The notes under the pieces are model-generated. The model was not told the origin of the DNA, searched no databases, and saw only the letters and a program-made list of their open reading frames with translations. The position numbers were made by a program, and so were the translations under genes. Positions 1-5,135 of a stretch of 5,135 nucleotides of DNA are shown one piece after another; position 1 is the stretch's first letter, and every line of letters starts with the position of its first letter. Source of the stretch: an uncultured Lachnospiraceae bacterium (GTDB taxonomy: Bacteria; Bacillota; Clostridia; Lachnospirales; Lachnospiraceae); assembly GCA_902797475.1 (NCBI GenBank), contig CADBTG010000303.1, positions 1 to 5,135 of the forward strand. Direction: 5' to 3'.

Positions 1-564
1 AATGGAACGCGTCAGAAGATGTCCGACATTGTCGTGAATCTCACGGGCGATGCGGTTTCGTTCCTTTAAGGTGGCAACGTGAATCTCGCTGTCCTGTGCC
101 TCAAAGAGCCGCTTGTTCTGTTCGGTTAACTGCATATTCTTTTCGGTGATGCCGTCATGCAGCGTGGTCAGGTGGGAGACGGACCGCTCGAGCTGTTCGG
201 AGCGTTTCTCCCAAATCAGCGTCGCGGCAAGACCGGTCAGTATGCAGATGATCTGCACGGCGGAAAGCTCGCCGATGTTCGCCGTAACCGAAATCGCGGG
301 AACAATGAGCCACCACCTGCCTTCGCGAAGCGAGTCATAGAAAAAGAGCGGAAGCGCGCATGCCAGAATCGGAAGGACACCGCACGACAGTGACGCGGCA
401 AGCAGAATCAAAAGCGCAATCCGCCGTCCGGAAAGAAGCTGCACCGCGCACGAAACCGTGACAGCCAGTAAAAGCGTCAGCACGGGCACGGTAACAGAAC
501 CTGCCATCAGAAAGCCGGGCAGGCACAGAAGGAGAATTGCACATTTGTCAAGAAGTCGGTTCAT
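1..564 (-). CDS. Sensor histidine kinase, NarL/DesK (HisKA_3) type, N-terminal part; 3' end beyond left edge
   Basis: This is the sensor half of a two-component system: a membrane kinase that would autophosphorylate on His and pass phosphate to a response regulator. Reading from ATG at 564-562, the frame is open for 188 codons to the window edge. Residues about 6-118 are hydrophobic and hold roughly five or six membrane segments (about 8-22, 24-44, 48-76 as one or two, 84-95, 100-118), with no sizeable extracellular sensor domain. Residues about 119-168 are charged and heptad-like, a probable coiled-coil linker. Residues 169-188 contain ERNRIAREIHDNVGHLLT, the H-box of the HisKA_3 family, with His177 as the expected phospho-acceptor. 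The HATPase_c domain should lie to the left and is not seen. An AGGAG ribosome binding site (570-574) precedes the ATG by 5 nt. It is transcribed away from the sigma/transporter genes. The family call is firm; the signal is unknown. Confidence 0.93.
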   Translation of the reverse strand, partial: MNRLLDKCAILLLCLPGFLMAGSVTVPVLTLLLAVTVSCAVQLLSGRRIALLILLAASLSCGVLPILACALPLFFYDSLREGRWWLIVPAISVTANIGELSAVQIICILTGLAATLIWEKRSEQLERSVSHLTTLHDGITEKNMQLTEQNKRLFEAQDSEIHVATLKERNRIAREIHDNVGHLLTRSI

Positions 565-589
565 AGGCGCTCCTTTTCGGTCTCTCCTC

Positions 590-618
590 ATTATACGAAA
601 CGGCATGGGGAAACACAA
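590..618 (-). promoter_or_regulatory. Probable housekeeping promoter of the histidine kinase gene
   Basis: On the minus strand a perfect TATAAT -10 box lies at 595-590, with TTGTGT (618-613; 3 of 6 matches to TTGACA) 17 bp upstream. Transcription would begin near 583, giving a leader of about 20 nt that contains the AGGAG ribosome binding site. The -10 box and spacing are convincing and the -35 is weak. Confidence 0.6.
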
Positions 619-641
619 GGTTTTCTTTCTTCACGGGAATG

Positions 642-650
642 TGCTATGAT
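642..650 (+). promoter_or_regulatory. Candidate extended -10 promoter for the sigma/anti-sigma genes
   Basis: TGCTATGAT fits the extended -10 pattern TGnTATAAT with one mismatch. The region 17 bp upstream is T-rich but has no good -35, which extended -10 promoters tolerate. Transcription from here would start near 657 and give a leader of about 150 nt containing both inverted repeats described separately. An ECF-type autoregulated promoter (TGAAAC at 681-686, with TGTC at 704-707) is a weaker alternative. Confidence 0.4.
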
Positions 651-672
651 AGGGAAGACTCAAAAATCCTTC

Positions 673-741
673 GGAAAATGTGAAACGTCCAAAAAAAATT
701 CGCTGTCCCGGAAGAAATACATAAGAGATTTCACATTTTCC
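673..741. repeat. Perfect 13-bp inverted repeat in the sigma-factor leader region
   Basis: GGAAAATGTGAAA at 673-685 is the exact reverse complement of TTTCACATTTTCC at 729-741, with 43 bp between the arms. In RNA it could form a 13-bp AU-rich stem with a large A-rich loop. In DNA the arms could be two half-sites, each carrying TGTGA/TCACA. No T-run follows, so it does not look like a terminator. Function is unknown. Confidence 0.75.
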
Positions 742-771
742 TGCGTCTTTATTGGTGAAAGCAGAAAAGAC

Positions 772-787
772 GGCCCGGCGCCGGGCC
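772..787. repeat. GC-only 16-bp perfect palindrome upstream of the sigma ribosome binding site
   Basis: The sequence GGCCCGGC-GCCGGGCC is a perfect palindrome made only of G and C, in a surrounding leader that is AT-rich. In RNA it could fold as a 6-bp stem with a GCGC loop. Its 3' edge is 2 nt from the AAGGGAG ribosome binding site at 790-796, so a folded stem may limit ribosome access or protect the site. No T-run follows, so it is not a typical terminator. Confidence 0.7.
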
Positions 788-789
788 CG

Positions 790-796
790 AAGGGAG
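790..796 (+). promoter_or_regulatory. Ribosome binding site that decides the TTG start of the sigma factor
   Basis: AAGGGAG lies 9 nt before TTG at 806-808. The other in-frame candidates, TTG 752, GTG 755 and ATG 836, have no comparable Shine-Dalgarno sequence, so this site favours 806 as the start. Confidence 0.65.
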
Positions 797-805
797 TACA
801 GAAAG

Positions 806-1366
806 TTGGAGAACAAAGCAGAAGACATCCGAATCATGGAACTGTTTCAAAACGGTTCGGAAGATGCCATCAGTGAGGTGCACCGTGTTTACGGAGCCTA
901 CCTGAAGACAATAGCGGAGGGGGTACTGAGAAACCCGCAGGACGCGGAAGAATGCGTGAACGATACCTATTTGCGCGCGTGGGGGAGCATTCCGAAAACG
1001 GAGCCGGGCAATCTCAAGGCATACCTTTCAAAGCTCATACGGAACATTTCCATCTCGAGGCTTCGGAGTAATTTGGCGAAGAAAAGAGGGGGAGATATGA
1101 CATTTACCTCTTATGAAGAGCTCTCCGAATGCATTCCCGCAAGCAGGCGTGACGAAACCCCGGACAGAGACCGTCTTCGCGCCCAGCTGGAGACTTTTCT
1201 GCGGGGGCTTTCCAAGGAGAAACGAATGGTTTTTTTGAAACGGTACTGGTTTTCGTGCCCCGTTTCGGAAATCGCGGAGCTTCTCGGAAAGGACGAACGT
1301 TACGTCAGCAATCAGCTTTACGAAATGAAGAAGAAATTGAAGAAACACCTGGAGGGACGCAGATGA
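806..1366 (+). CDS. ECF-type RNA polymerase sigma-70 family sigma factor
   Basis: This protein would direct RNA polymerase to a specific promoter set, probably in response to an envelope signal. From TTG at 806 it has 186 residues, the usual ECF length. Region 2 spans about residues 22-90 and includes DAEECVNDTYLRAW (46-59), the core-binding and -10-recognition segment typical of Clostridia ECF factors. A linker with the common TPD motif (118-120) follows. Region 4 spans about 125-183, with a helix-turn-helix at about 150-178 (SCPVSEIAELLGKDERYVSNQLYEMKK in two parts) for -35 recognition. A longer form from TTG 752 or GTG 755 would add a basic stretch encoded across the GC palindrome and lacks a ribosome binding site, so 806 is preferred. 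The stop overlaps the next start (ATGA), showing translational coupling to the likely anti-sigma gene. Family is certain; regulon unknown. Confidence 0.92.
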   Translation: MENKAEDIRIMELFQNGSEDAISEVHRVYGAYLKTIAEGVLRNPQDAEECVNDTYLRAWGSIPKTEPGNLKAYLSKLIRNISISRLRSNLAKKRGGDMTFTSYEELSECIPASRRDETPDRDRLRAQLETFLRGLSKEKRMVFLKRYWFSCPVSEIAELLGKDERYVSNQLYEMKKKLKKHLEGRR

Positions 1367-2571
1367 ACGGGAAGGATTTATTGGATGCATTGCAGGAAAT
1401 AGATGCTGAATTTATCGCGGAAGCGAGAGAAACCGAGGCAGAATATGAGGCCCGGAAAGCAGGAAAGGGCAGAAACTCTGCTTTCACCCTGCTTAAGAAG
1501 GAGGAGACCGCCTCTGAAGAAGCGCAGCAGAGCAGGAAACAGACTGTCATGATGACGGTATTGAAGTTTGCCGCGTGCGCAGCGGTGCTGGCGGTTTTGG
1601 TGGGAGGCGGATTAACGATAAAGAACATGCTCACCGGGAAGAAACCGGTCGACCAGACGGCAAAAAGCGGGACGACCCCGAAGTCGGAGCCTCCGACCGA
1701 AGACCCGGATCCGAATCTCGGAGAGCAGGTTGCCTTTTATGACGAACTGATTTACAACTCGAAAACTTATATCAGACAGTATGCGGCATGTAAGCAGGTC
1801 GGAGAAAGTCTCGGCACTTATGAACTGACCGGATATTCGCTTATCGATGAGGAGAGCGATCCTTCTGATTCGGAGCCCGGCCTTACGGCAACAGCCAAAG
1901 CGGAGGTCTTTCGGATTCCTGAGGTCAGCACGGATTATGCCGTTGCCGTAAAGCATCCGGGAACGGATGAATACCTTGTATATGCACGGTCGTATACGGC
2001 TTCCGACTTTGCGGATTATGCCAAGGCAACGCAGCTTGCAACCTATATGTCTCTGGAAGACGAATTCCGGGTAATCCGAAACGGGCAGAACATTAAGGTG
2101 AAAACGAAGATTTCAACGGAGCAGGCTATGAGCACGCTGTTCCGGAATGCAGAACTCCCGATGTTTGTAAGATTTGACATGCCGTCGGAGTTCATTGCCG
2201 GGGCGAATCATGACAGACAGGCGGCCGCCGTACTGCCTTTTACCCTGGAGGATATCGATGACGGCACAGGGCAGAGGCTGCCGTTCGGATATGCAATTAA
2301 CGTTGAGGAAGAAAACATTTCCGCCGGGGAACAGACGTCGGAAGGCACACCGGAAACCCGGGAGTTCTGCAAAGACAAGACACTCGGAACCATGACACTC
2401 GCCATGACGGTTGACAACAATTTGTGCGGATGGAACACGATCGTCACCCTCTACAGCGGCGGCTGGGTTGTAACGGATTCGTTCTTCATCTATGTCGGAC
2501 CCGAAGCGGTTACGGATTTCGTGAACCTTATCGAAATTCCGGATAAGAGTACGGAACCGACAAAGGATTGA
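1363..2571 (+). CDS. Single-pass membrane protein, probable anti-sigma factor of the upstream ECF sigma
   Basis: The 402-residue product probably tethers and inhibits the sigma factor at the membrane, with the outer domain sensing an unknown signal. This role is inferred from gene order and architecture. Residues 1-60 are cytoplasmic and charged, starting MNGKDLLDALQEIDAEFIAEA, a sequence type often found in proteins encoded after Clostridia ECF sigmas; it is likely the sigma-binding part. No Cys/His zinc motif of the classic ZAS anti-sigma domain is present. One membrane segment lies at about 64-86. A Pro/Lys/Thr-rich linker (about 92-118) leads to an extracytoplasmic domain (about 120-395), which includes VSTDYAVAVKHPGTDEYLVY (188-207), a region I recall from similar proteins, and three Cys (143, 336, 355). 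The GGAGGG ribosome binding site (1351-1356) is 6 nt before ATG, and the start overlaps the sigma stop by 4 bp. In-frame sequence upstream of 1363 overlaps the sigma gene and is not used. Confidence 0.8.
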   Translation: MNGKDLLDALQEIDAEFIAEARETEAEYEARKAGKGRNSAFTLLKKEETASEEAQQSRKQTVMMTVLKFAACAAVLAVLVGGGLTIKNMLTGKKPVDQTAKSGTTPKSEPPTEDPDPNLGEQVAFYDELIYNSKTYIRQYAACKQVGESLGTYELTGYSLIDEESDPSDSEPGLTATAKAEVFRIPEVSTDYAVAVKHPGTDEYLVYARSYTASDFADYAKATQLATYMSLEDEFRVIRNGQNIKVKTKISTEQAMSTLFRNAELPMFVRFDMPSEFIAGANHDRQAAAVLPFTLEDIDDGTGQRLPFGYAINVEEENISAGEQTSEGTPETREFCKDKTLGTMTLAMTVDNNLCGWNTIVTLYSGGWVVTDSFFIYVGPEAVTDFVNLIEIPDKSTEPTKD

Positions 2572-2588
2572 CGGACTGCAGCGGAAAA

Positions 2589-2604
2589 TGTGACATTTGT
2601 CACG
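2589..2604. promoter_or_regulatory. Palindromic operator candidate, CRP/FNR-like
   Basis: TGTGA-N6-TCACG matches the CRP consensus TGTGA-N6-TCACA at 9 of 10 positions. Its core GTGACA-TT-TGTCAC (2590-2603) is a perfect palindrome. It lies 17 bp after the anti-sigma stop and about 110 bp before the ABC ATPase start, so it could control the transporter genes. Another palindrome-binding repressor is equally possible, and no regulator gene of that type is in the window. Confidence 0.45.
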
Positions 2605-2626
2605 GGCAAAATATGACACCATACAC

Positions 2627-2655
2627 TTGGCGCGGGAGAAATCCCGCGCTATTCT
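2627..2655 (+). promoter_or_regulatory. Candidate promoter of the ABC transporter operon, overlapping a hairpin
   Basis: TTGGCG (2627-2632; 4 of 6 matches to TTGACA) and TATTCT (2650-2655; 4 of 6 to TATAAT) are separated by exactly 17 bp. The inverted repeat at 2630-2649 fills the spacer, a place where a repressor or a spacer-twisting activator could act. The boxes are only moderate matches, so the call is tentative. Confidence 0.35.
2630..2649 (+). terminator. Strong 8-bp hairpin with GAAA loop; possible terminator of the sigma/anti-sigma operon
   Basis: GCGCGGGA (2630-2637) pairs perfectly with TCCCGCGC (2642-2649) around a GAAA tetraloop, a very stable GNRA hairpin. It lies about 58 nt after the anti-sigma stop. 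The following TATTCTTATGT has scattered Ts rather than a continuous run, so termination would be partial at best. The same repeat could instead be a DNA operator inside the candidate promoter at 2627-2655. The structure is clear; the role is not. Confidence 0.5.
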
Positions 2656-2714
2656 TATGTCAGAAAGTGAGAGCGGCCGGGGTGCCGCGTGAACATACGA
2701 AAGTGAGGGTACAT

Positions 2715-3668
2715 ATGAAACCTACCATAGTGAAAATCGAGAACCTTGTAAAACGTTACGGAGAACTGGTCGCATTGGACCATTTTTCACTGGAAATAAA
2801 AGAAGGAGAAATCTTCGGACTGCTCGGACCGAACGGGTCCGGCAAGACGACGACAATCAACTGTCTGCTGTCGCTTCTTTCTTATGACAAAGGAGACATC
2901 GAAGTGTTCGGCAAGCCGATGAAGCCCACGAGCTACGACATCAAGCGCGAAATCGGCGTGATCATGCAGAACGTGGCCGTTTTGGACGAGCTAACCGTTC
3001 GCGAGAACATCGATTATTTCTGCGGGCTTTACATCCGCGACAAAGCGAAGCGTAAGGAATATGTGGACGAAGCCATCCGCTTTGTCGGCCTTGAGGATTT
3101 CGTGAACTTCCGCCCGCAGAAGCTTTCGGGCGGTCTGCTTCGGAGGTTGAACATCGCCTGCGGAATTGCGCATAAGCCGAAGCTGATCATTCTAGACGAG
3201 CCGACCGTTGCGGTAGACCCGCAGAGCCGTAACCGGATTCTGGAGGGCATTCAGGAGCTTAACCGGCAGGGCGCGACAGTCATTTACACCTCACATTACA
3301 TGGAAGAGGTTGAGCAGATCTGTACCCGGATTGCAATCATGGACCACGGGCGCAAGATTGCGGAAGGCACCAAGGAAGAGCTGAAGGGCATGATTCGGAA
3401 TACCGAGAGCGTTTCGATCGAGATTCTCGAGCTTCCCGACGAAATCCGCGAAAAGATTGCCGGGCTTCCTCACGTATACGAGACCGGCTATGACGGAGAC
3501 AGGCTGACCGTGCGCTGCTCGGGCGGCCGCCACAATCTGATCCGGATTCTCGGGGTTTTACAGGAAGCAGGGCTCGGCTTTGGCAGGGTATATTCGGAGC
3601 TTCCGACTCTTAATGACGTATTTTTGGAAATCACCGGAACGGCGCTTCGTGACGCGAAGGGGGAGTAA
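2715..3668 (+). CDS. ABC transporter ATP-binding protein, NatA/CcmA-like (ABC-2 exporter family)
   Basis: This 317-residue cytoplasmic ATPase would power the two permeases encoded next. The nucleotide-binding domain covers about residues 5-222: Walker A GPNGSGKT (38-45, Lys44), Q-loop Gln85, signature LSGGL (137-141), Walker B LIILDEP (158-163, catalytic Glu162), D-loop VDPQ and H-loop His194. All residues needed for ATP hydrolysis are present. The signature reads LSGGL rather than the usual LSGGQ/LSGGM, a minor variant. A C-terminal extension (about 225-310) ending in LPTLNDVFLEITG is typical of drug/antibiotic and Na+ exporter ATPases of the ABC-2 group. ATG 2715 is chosen because GAGGG (2705-2709) sits 5 nt upstream and the family-typical N-terminus starts there. 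Only 3 bp separate it from the permease gene. The substrate cannot be told from sequence. Confidence 0.94.
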   Translation: MKPTIVKIENLVKRYGELVALDHFSLEIKEGEIFGLLGPNGSGKTTTINCLLSLLSYDKGDIEVFGKPMKPTSYDIKREIGVIMQNVAVLDELTVRENIDYFCGLYIRDKAKRKEYVDEAIRFVGLEDFVNFRPQKLSGGLLRRLNIACGIAHKPKLIILDEPTVAVDPQSRNRILEGIQELNRQGATVIYTSHYMEEVEQICTRIAIMDHGRKIAEGTKEELKGMIRNTESVSIEILELPDEIREKIAGLPHVYETGYDGDRLTVRCSGGRHNLIRILGVLQEAGLGFGRVYSELPTLNDVFLEITGTALRDAKGE

Positions 3669-3671
3669 ACA

Positions 3672-4805
3672 ATGTTTTGGCATAATCTGAAATATGAATT
3701 CAGGGTAACCATCCGCAACAAAGATTTCATCATGTGGCTGATGCTGTTCCCGATTGTCCTCGGCACGCTTTTCAAGGTTGCCTTCGGATCCATCTACGAG
3801 AAGAACGATTTGTTCTCCGCAATCCCCGTGGCAGTCGTGAAGACCGCGGAAAATCCCATCTATGACGGCGTTCTTGCAGCGCTTACGGAGGGCGACGATG
3901 CGGCGCTTTCGGTCACATTTGTCAATGATGAAGAGGCGAAGAAACTGCTCTTTGACGGCAAAGCGGACGGCATTCTGTATCTCGGCGAAAAGGCGGAATT
4001 AAGCGTCGCCGGAAGCGGCATGTCCCAGACGATTTTGAAGGAAATCACGGCCCGGATCGGCGTCTATGAGACGGTACTTGCGGATGCGACCGCAACGATG
4101 GATCCCGGAAAGATTGAGGCTTCTCTGCGGGCTCTTTCGGCGGAAATCAACGCCTGCAGGGAGGTTCCGTTCACGGAAGCGAATCCGAACGTTTATGTTC
4201 AGTTCTTTTATAACCTGATCGGTATGGTGGCAATCTGCGGATCCATGTCGGGACTGCATGTCGCAACGAACAATCAGGCCAACCAGTCGGCGCTCGGCGC
4301 ACGCAAAAACATTTCGCCGACGCCGAAGTGGATCAATCTTTCGGCCGACCTGACCGGAAGCCTGGTTTCGCAGGCCGTATGCATGGTCATGAGCGTGACA
4401 TTCATCCGGTTCATATTGCGAATCGATCTCGGAAGAAACCTTCCGCTTTTGTATGCGGCAGCCATTCTGAGCGGGTGCCTCGGCGTTACGCTCGGGTTCT
4501 TCATCGGATCGATCGGAAGGCTTAAGCACGAGGCGAAAAGCGCCATCTCGCTTTCGGTTTCCCTTTTCCTCTGCTTCTTAAGCGGACTGATGGTCGGAAA
4601 CATGAAGGCAATTCTTGTGGAGAAAGCGCCGTGGGTGAACAAAATCAATCCCGTTGCCGTGATGTCGGACAGCTATTACTGCCTGAACATGTACAGTGAC
4701 TACAGAAGATTCCTTGAGAAAATCGTTGTGATGTTAATCTATGTCGCAGTCTTCACGATGCTCGGAATCCTGTTCACGAGGAGGAAGAAATATGCAAGTA
4801 TTTAA
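3672..4805 (+). CDS. ABC-2 type transporter permease (first of two)
   Basis: This 377-residue membrane protein is a transport channel subunit partnering the upstream ATPase. The N-terminus MFWHNLKYEFRVTIRNKDFIMWLMLFPIVLGTLFKVAFG (written by family pattern, residues 1-39) has a short cytoplasmic helix and the first membrane segment (about 19-38). A large extracytoplasmic domain follows (about 40-175). Five further hydrophobic segments lie at about 176-197, 229-249, 258-280, 290-311 and 350-368, giving the six-helix ABC2_membrane/NatB-like plan. The C-terminal tail TRRKKYASI is basic and cytoplasmic. The GGGGGAG ribosome binding site overlaps the end of the ATPase gene, and ATG is 3 bp after its stop. 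The last 14 bp overlap the next gene in another frame. Complete and intact; family firm, substrate unknown. Confidence 0.92.
   Translation: MFWHNLKYEFRVTIRNKDFIMWLMLFPIVLGTLFKVAFGSIYEKNDLFSAIPVAVVKTAENPIYDGVLAALTEGDDAALSVTFVNDEEAKKLLFDGKADGILYLGEKAELSVAGSGMSQTILKEITARIGVYETVLADATATMDPGKIEASLRALSAEINACREVPFTEANPNVYVQFFYNLIGMVAICGSMSGLHVATNNQANQSALGARKNISPTPKWINLSADLTGSLVSQAVCMVMSVTFIRFILRIDLGRNLPLLYAAAILSGCLGVTLGFFIGSIGRLKHEAKSAISLSVSLFLCFLSGLMVGNMKAILVEKAPWVNKINPVAVMSDSYYCLNMYSDYRRFLEKIVVMLIYVAVFTMLGILFTRRKKYASI
4779..4784 (+). promoter_or_regulatory. Consensus ribosome binding site inside the first permease gene, fixing the second permease start
   Basis: AGGAGG lies 7 nt before ATG 4792-4794, a full anti-16S match at ideal spacing, although it is within the coding sequence (Arg-Arg-Lys codons) of the preceding gene. 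It supports the 14-bp gene overlap as real. Confidence 0.75.
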
Positions 4806-5135
4806 GGCATTTTTGAAGGTGTTAAAGAGCCGCATCGGCATTGCCGCGGTTTATATCGTGATCTTCCTTGCCGTGGGCTTTTTCATAAGCCGTTTGGATA
4901 ACGGAACCGAAGTCTGGCAGCAGACGAAGATGAACCTGATGATTGTCGACCGGGACGGCAGCGCCGCGAGCAAAGCGCTCACGGAGTTCCTTTCGGGAAG
5001 CAACACGATTGTGGAGGGAGTTGAAAATACAGACGATCTGATGGATGCCTTGTATTACGGGCGCGTCGATTATGCCATTACGATTCCGGAAGGCTTCGAG
5101 GCGCGGCTGAACGCAGGCGAGACCGAGAATCTGCT
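4792..5135 (+). CDS. ABC-2 type transporter permease (second), N-terminal part; 3' end beyond right edge
   Basis: The frame is open from ATG 4792 for 114 complete codons to the window edge. It begins MQVFKAFLKVLKSRIG, a basic amphipathic start, followed by one membrane segment (about 17-34, AAVYIVIFLAVGFFISRL) and then an extracytoplasmic stretch (about 36 onward) with VDRDGSAASKALTEFL and YGRVDYAITIPEGFE, the pattern seen in the large outer domain of ABC2_membrane_3 / NatB-type permeases. The later membrane helices should lie to the right of the window. It overlaps the first permease by 14 bp and has a perfect AGGAGG ribosome binding site, so the two are translationally coupled and probably form a heterodimeric channel with two copies of the ATPase. 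Substrate is unknown. Confidence 0.9.
   Translation, partial: MQVFKAFLKVLKSRIGIAAVYIVIFLAVGFFISRLDNGTEVWQQTKMNLMIVDRDGSAASKALTEFLSGSNTIVEGVENTDDLMDALYYGRVDYAITIPEGFEARLNAGETENL

Noticed and set aside
113..649. Small open frames on the plus strand opposite the histidine kinase and into the intergenic region
   Set aside because: The minus strand encodes a clear kinase sequence here; the plus-strand frames have no recognisable product or ribosome binding sites.
691..698. Run of eight A residues as a minus-strand terminator T-tract
   Set aside because: No convincing stable stem lies immediately upstream on the minus strand, and no minus-strand gene ends here.
752..805. N-terminal extension of the sigma factor from TTG 752 or GTG 755
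   Set aside because: There is no Shine-Dalgarno sequence before either codon, the added residues are a low-complexity basic stretch across the GC palindrome, and the length from 806 already fits the ECF family.
1255..1362. Upstream in-frame extension of the membrane protein
   Set aside because: It lies entirely in the end of the sigma gene in another frame; ATG 1363 with GGAGGG and the ATGA overlap is clearly better.
2568..2714. A 49-residue N-terminal extension of the ABC ATPase with a CDIC motif
   Set aside because: It overlaps the anti-sigma stop, reads through the palindrome and hairpin, and is not part of this ATPase family; ATG 2715 has its own ribosome binding site.
541..3924. ACATTTGTCA found three times (541-550, 2593-2602, 3915-3924)
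   Set aside because: Two of the three copies lie inside coding sequence of unrelated genes, so only the copy in the intergenic palindrome is considered meaningful.
3999..4648. Open frames on the minus strand within the first permease gene
   Set aside because: They are antisense shadows of a well-supported membrane protein gene, with Arg/His-rich, non-family translations.

Overview
The window looks like chromosomal DNA from a Clostridia-type Firmicute (Bacillota), perhaps a gut or anaerobe lineage with medium GC. The reasons are strong AGGAG-type ribosome binding sites, an ECF sigma factor carrying the DAEECVNDTYLRAW motif common in that group, a membrane protein with the DLLDALQEID...FIAEA N-terminus often encoded after such sigma factors, and a NatA/NatB-like ABC-2 exporter with two permeases. 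This placement is by family resemblance only. No rRNA, tRNA, CRISPR array, insertion sequence or phage gene was seen.

Layout. (1) Positions 1-564, minus strand: the N-terminal 188 residues of a NarL/DesK-type sensor histidine kinase, cut by the left edge just after its phospho-accepting His motif. (2) Positions 565-805: a divergent intergenic region holding a promoter for the kinase, a candidate promoter for the rightward genes, a perfect 13-bp inverted repeat, and a GC-only 16-bp palindrome just before the sigma factor ribosome binding site. (3) Positions 806-2571: an ECF-type sigma factor that probably starts at TTG, overlapping by ATGA a 402-residue single-pass membrane protein that is probably its anti-sigma factor. 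(4) Positions 2572-2714: a gap with a CRP-like palindrome and a hairpin with a GAAA loop. The hairpin could be a terminator or a promoter operator. (5) Positions 2715-5135: an ABC ATPase, a complete ABC-2 permease, and the start of a second permease that overlaps the first by 14 bp and runs off the right edge.

How the genes may work together. The sigma and membrane protein form a translationally coupled pair, so the membrane protein probably holds the sigma at the membrane until an envelope signal arrives. The ATPase and two permeases should form one exporter of unknown substrate. A 12-base motif is found both in the sigma leader region and just upstream of the exporter, the best hint in the window that the two units share control. 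The divergent kinase is a second possible regulator of the exporter, because similar kinase/response-regulator pairs often sit beside such transporters. Its response regulator is not in the window. The gene families are ordinary; the structured non-coding regions are the parts most worth a second look.
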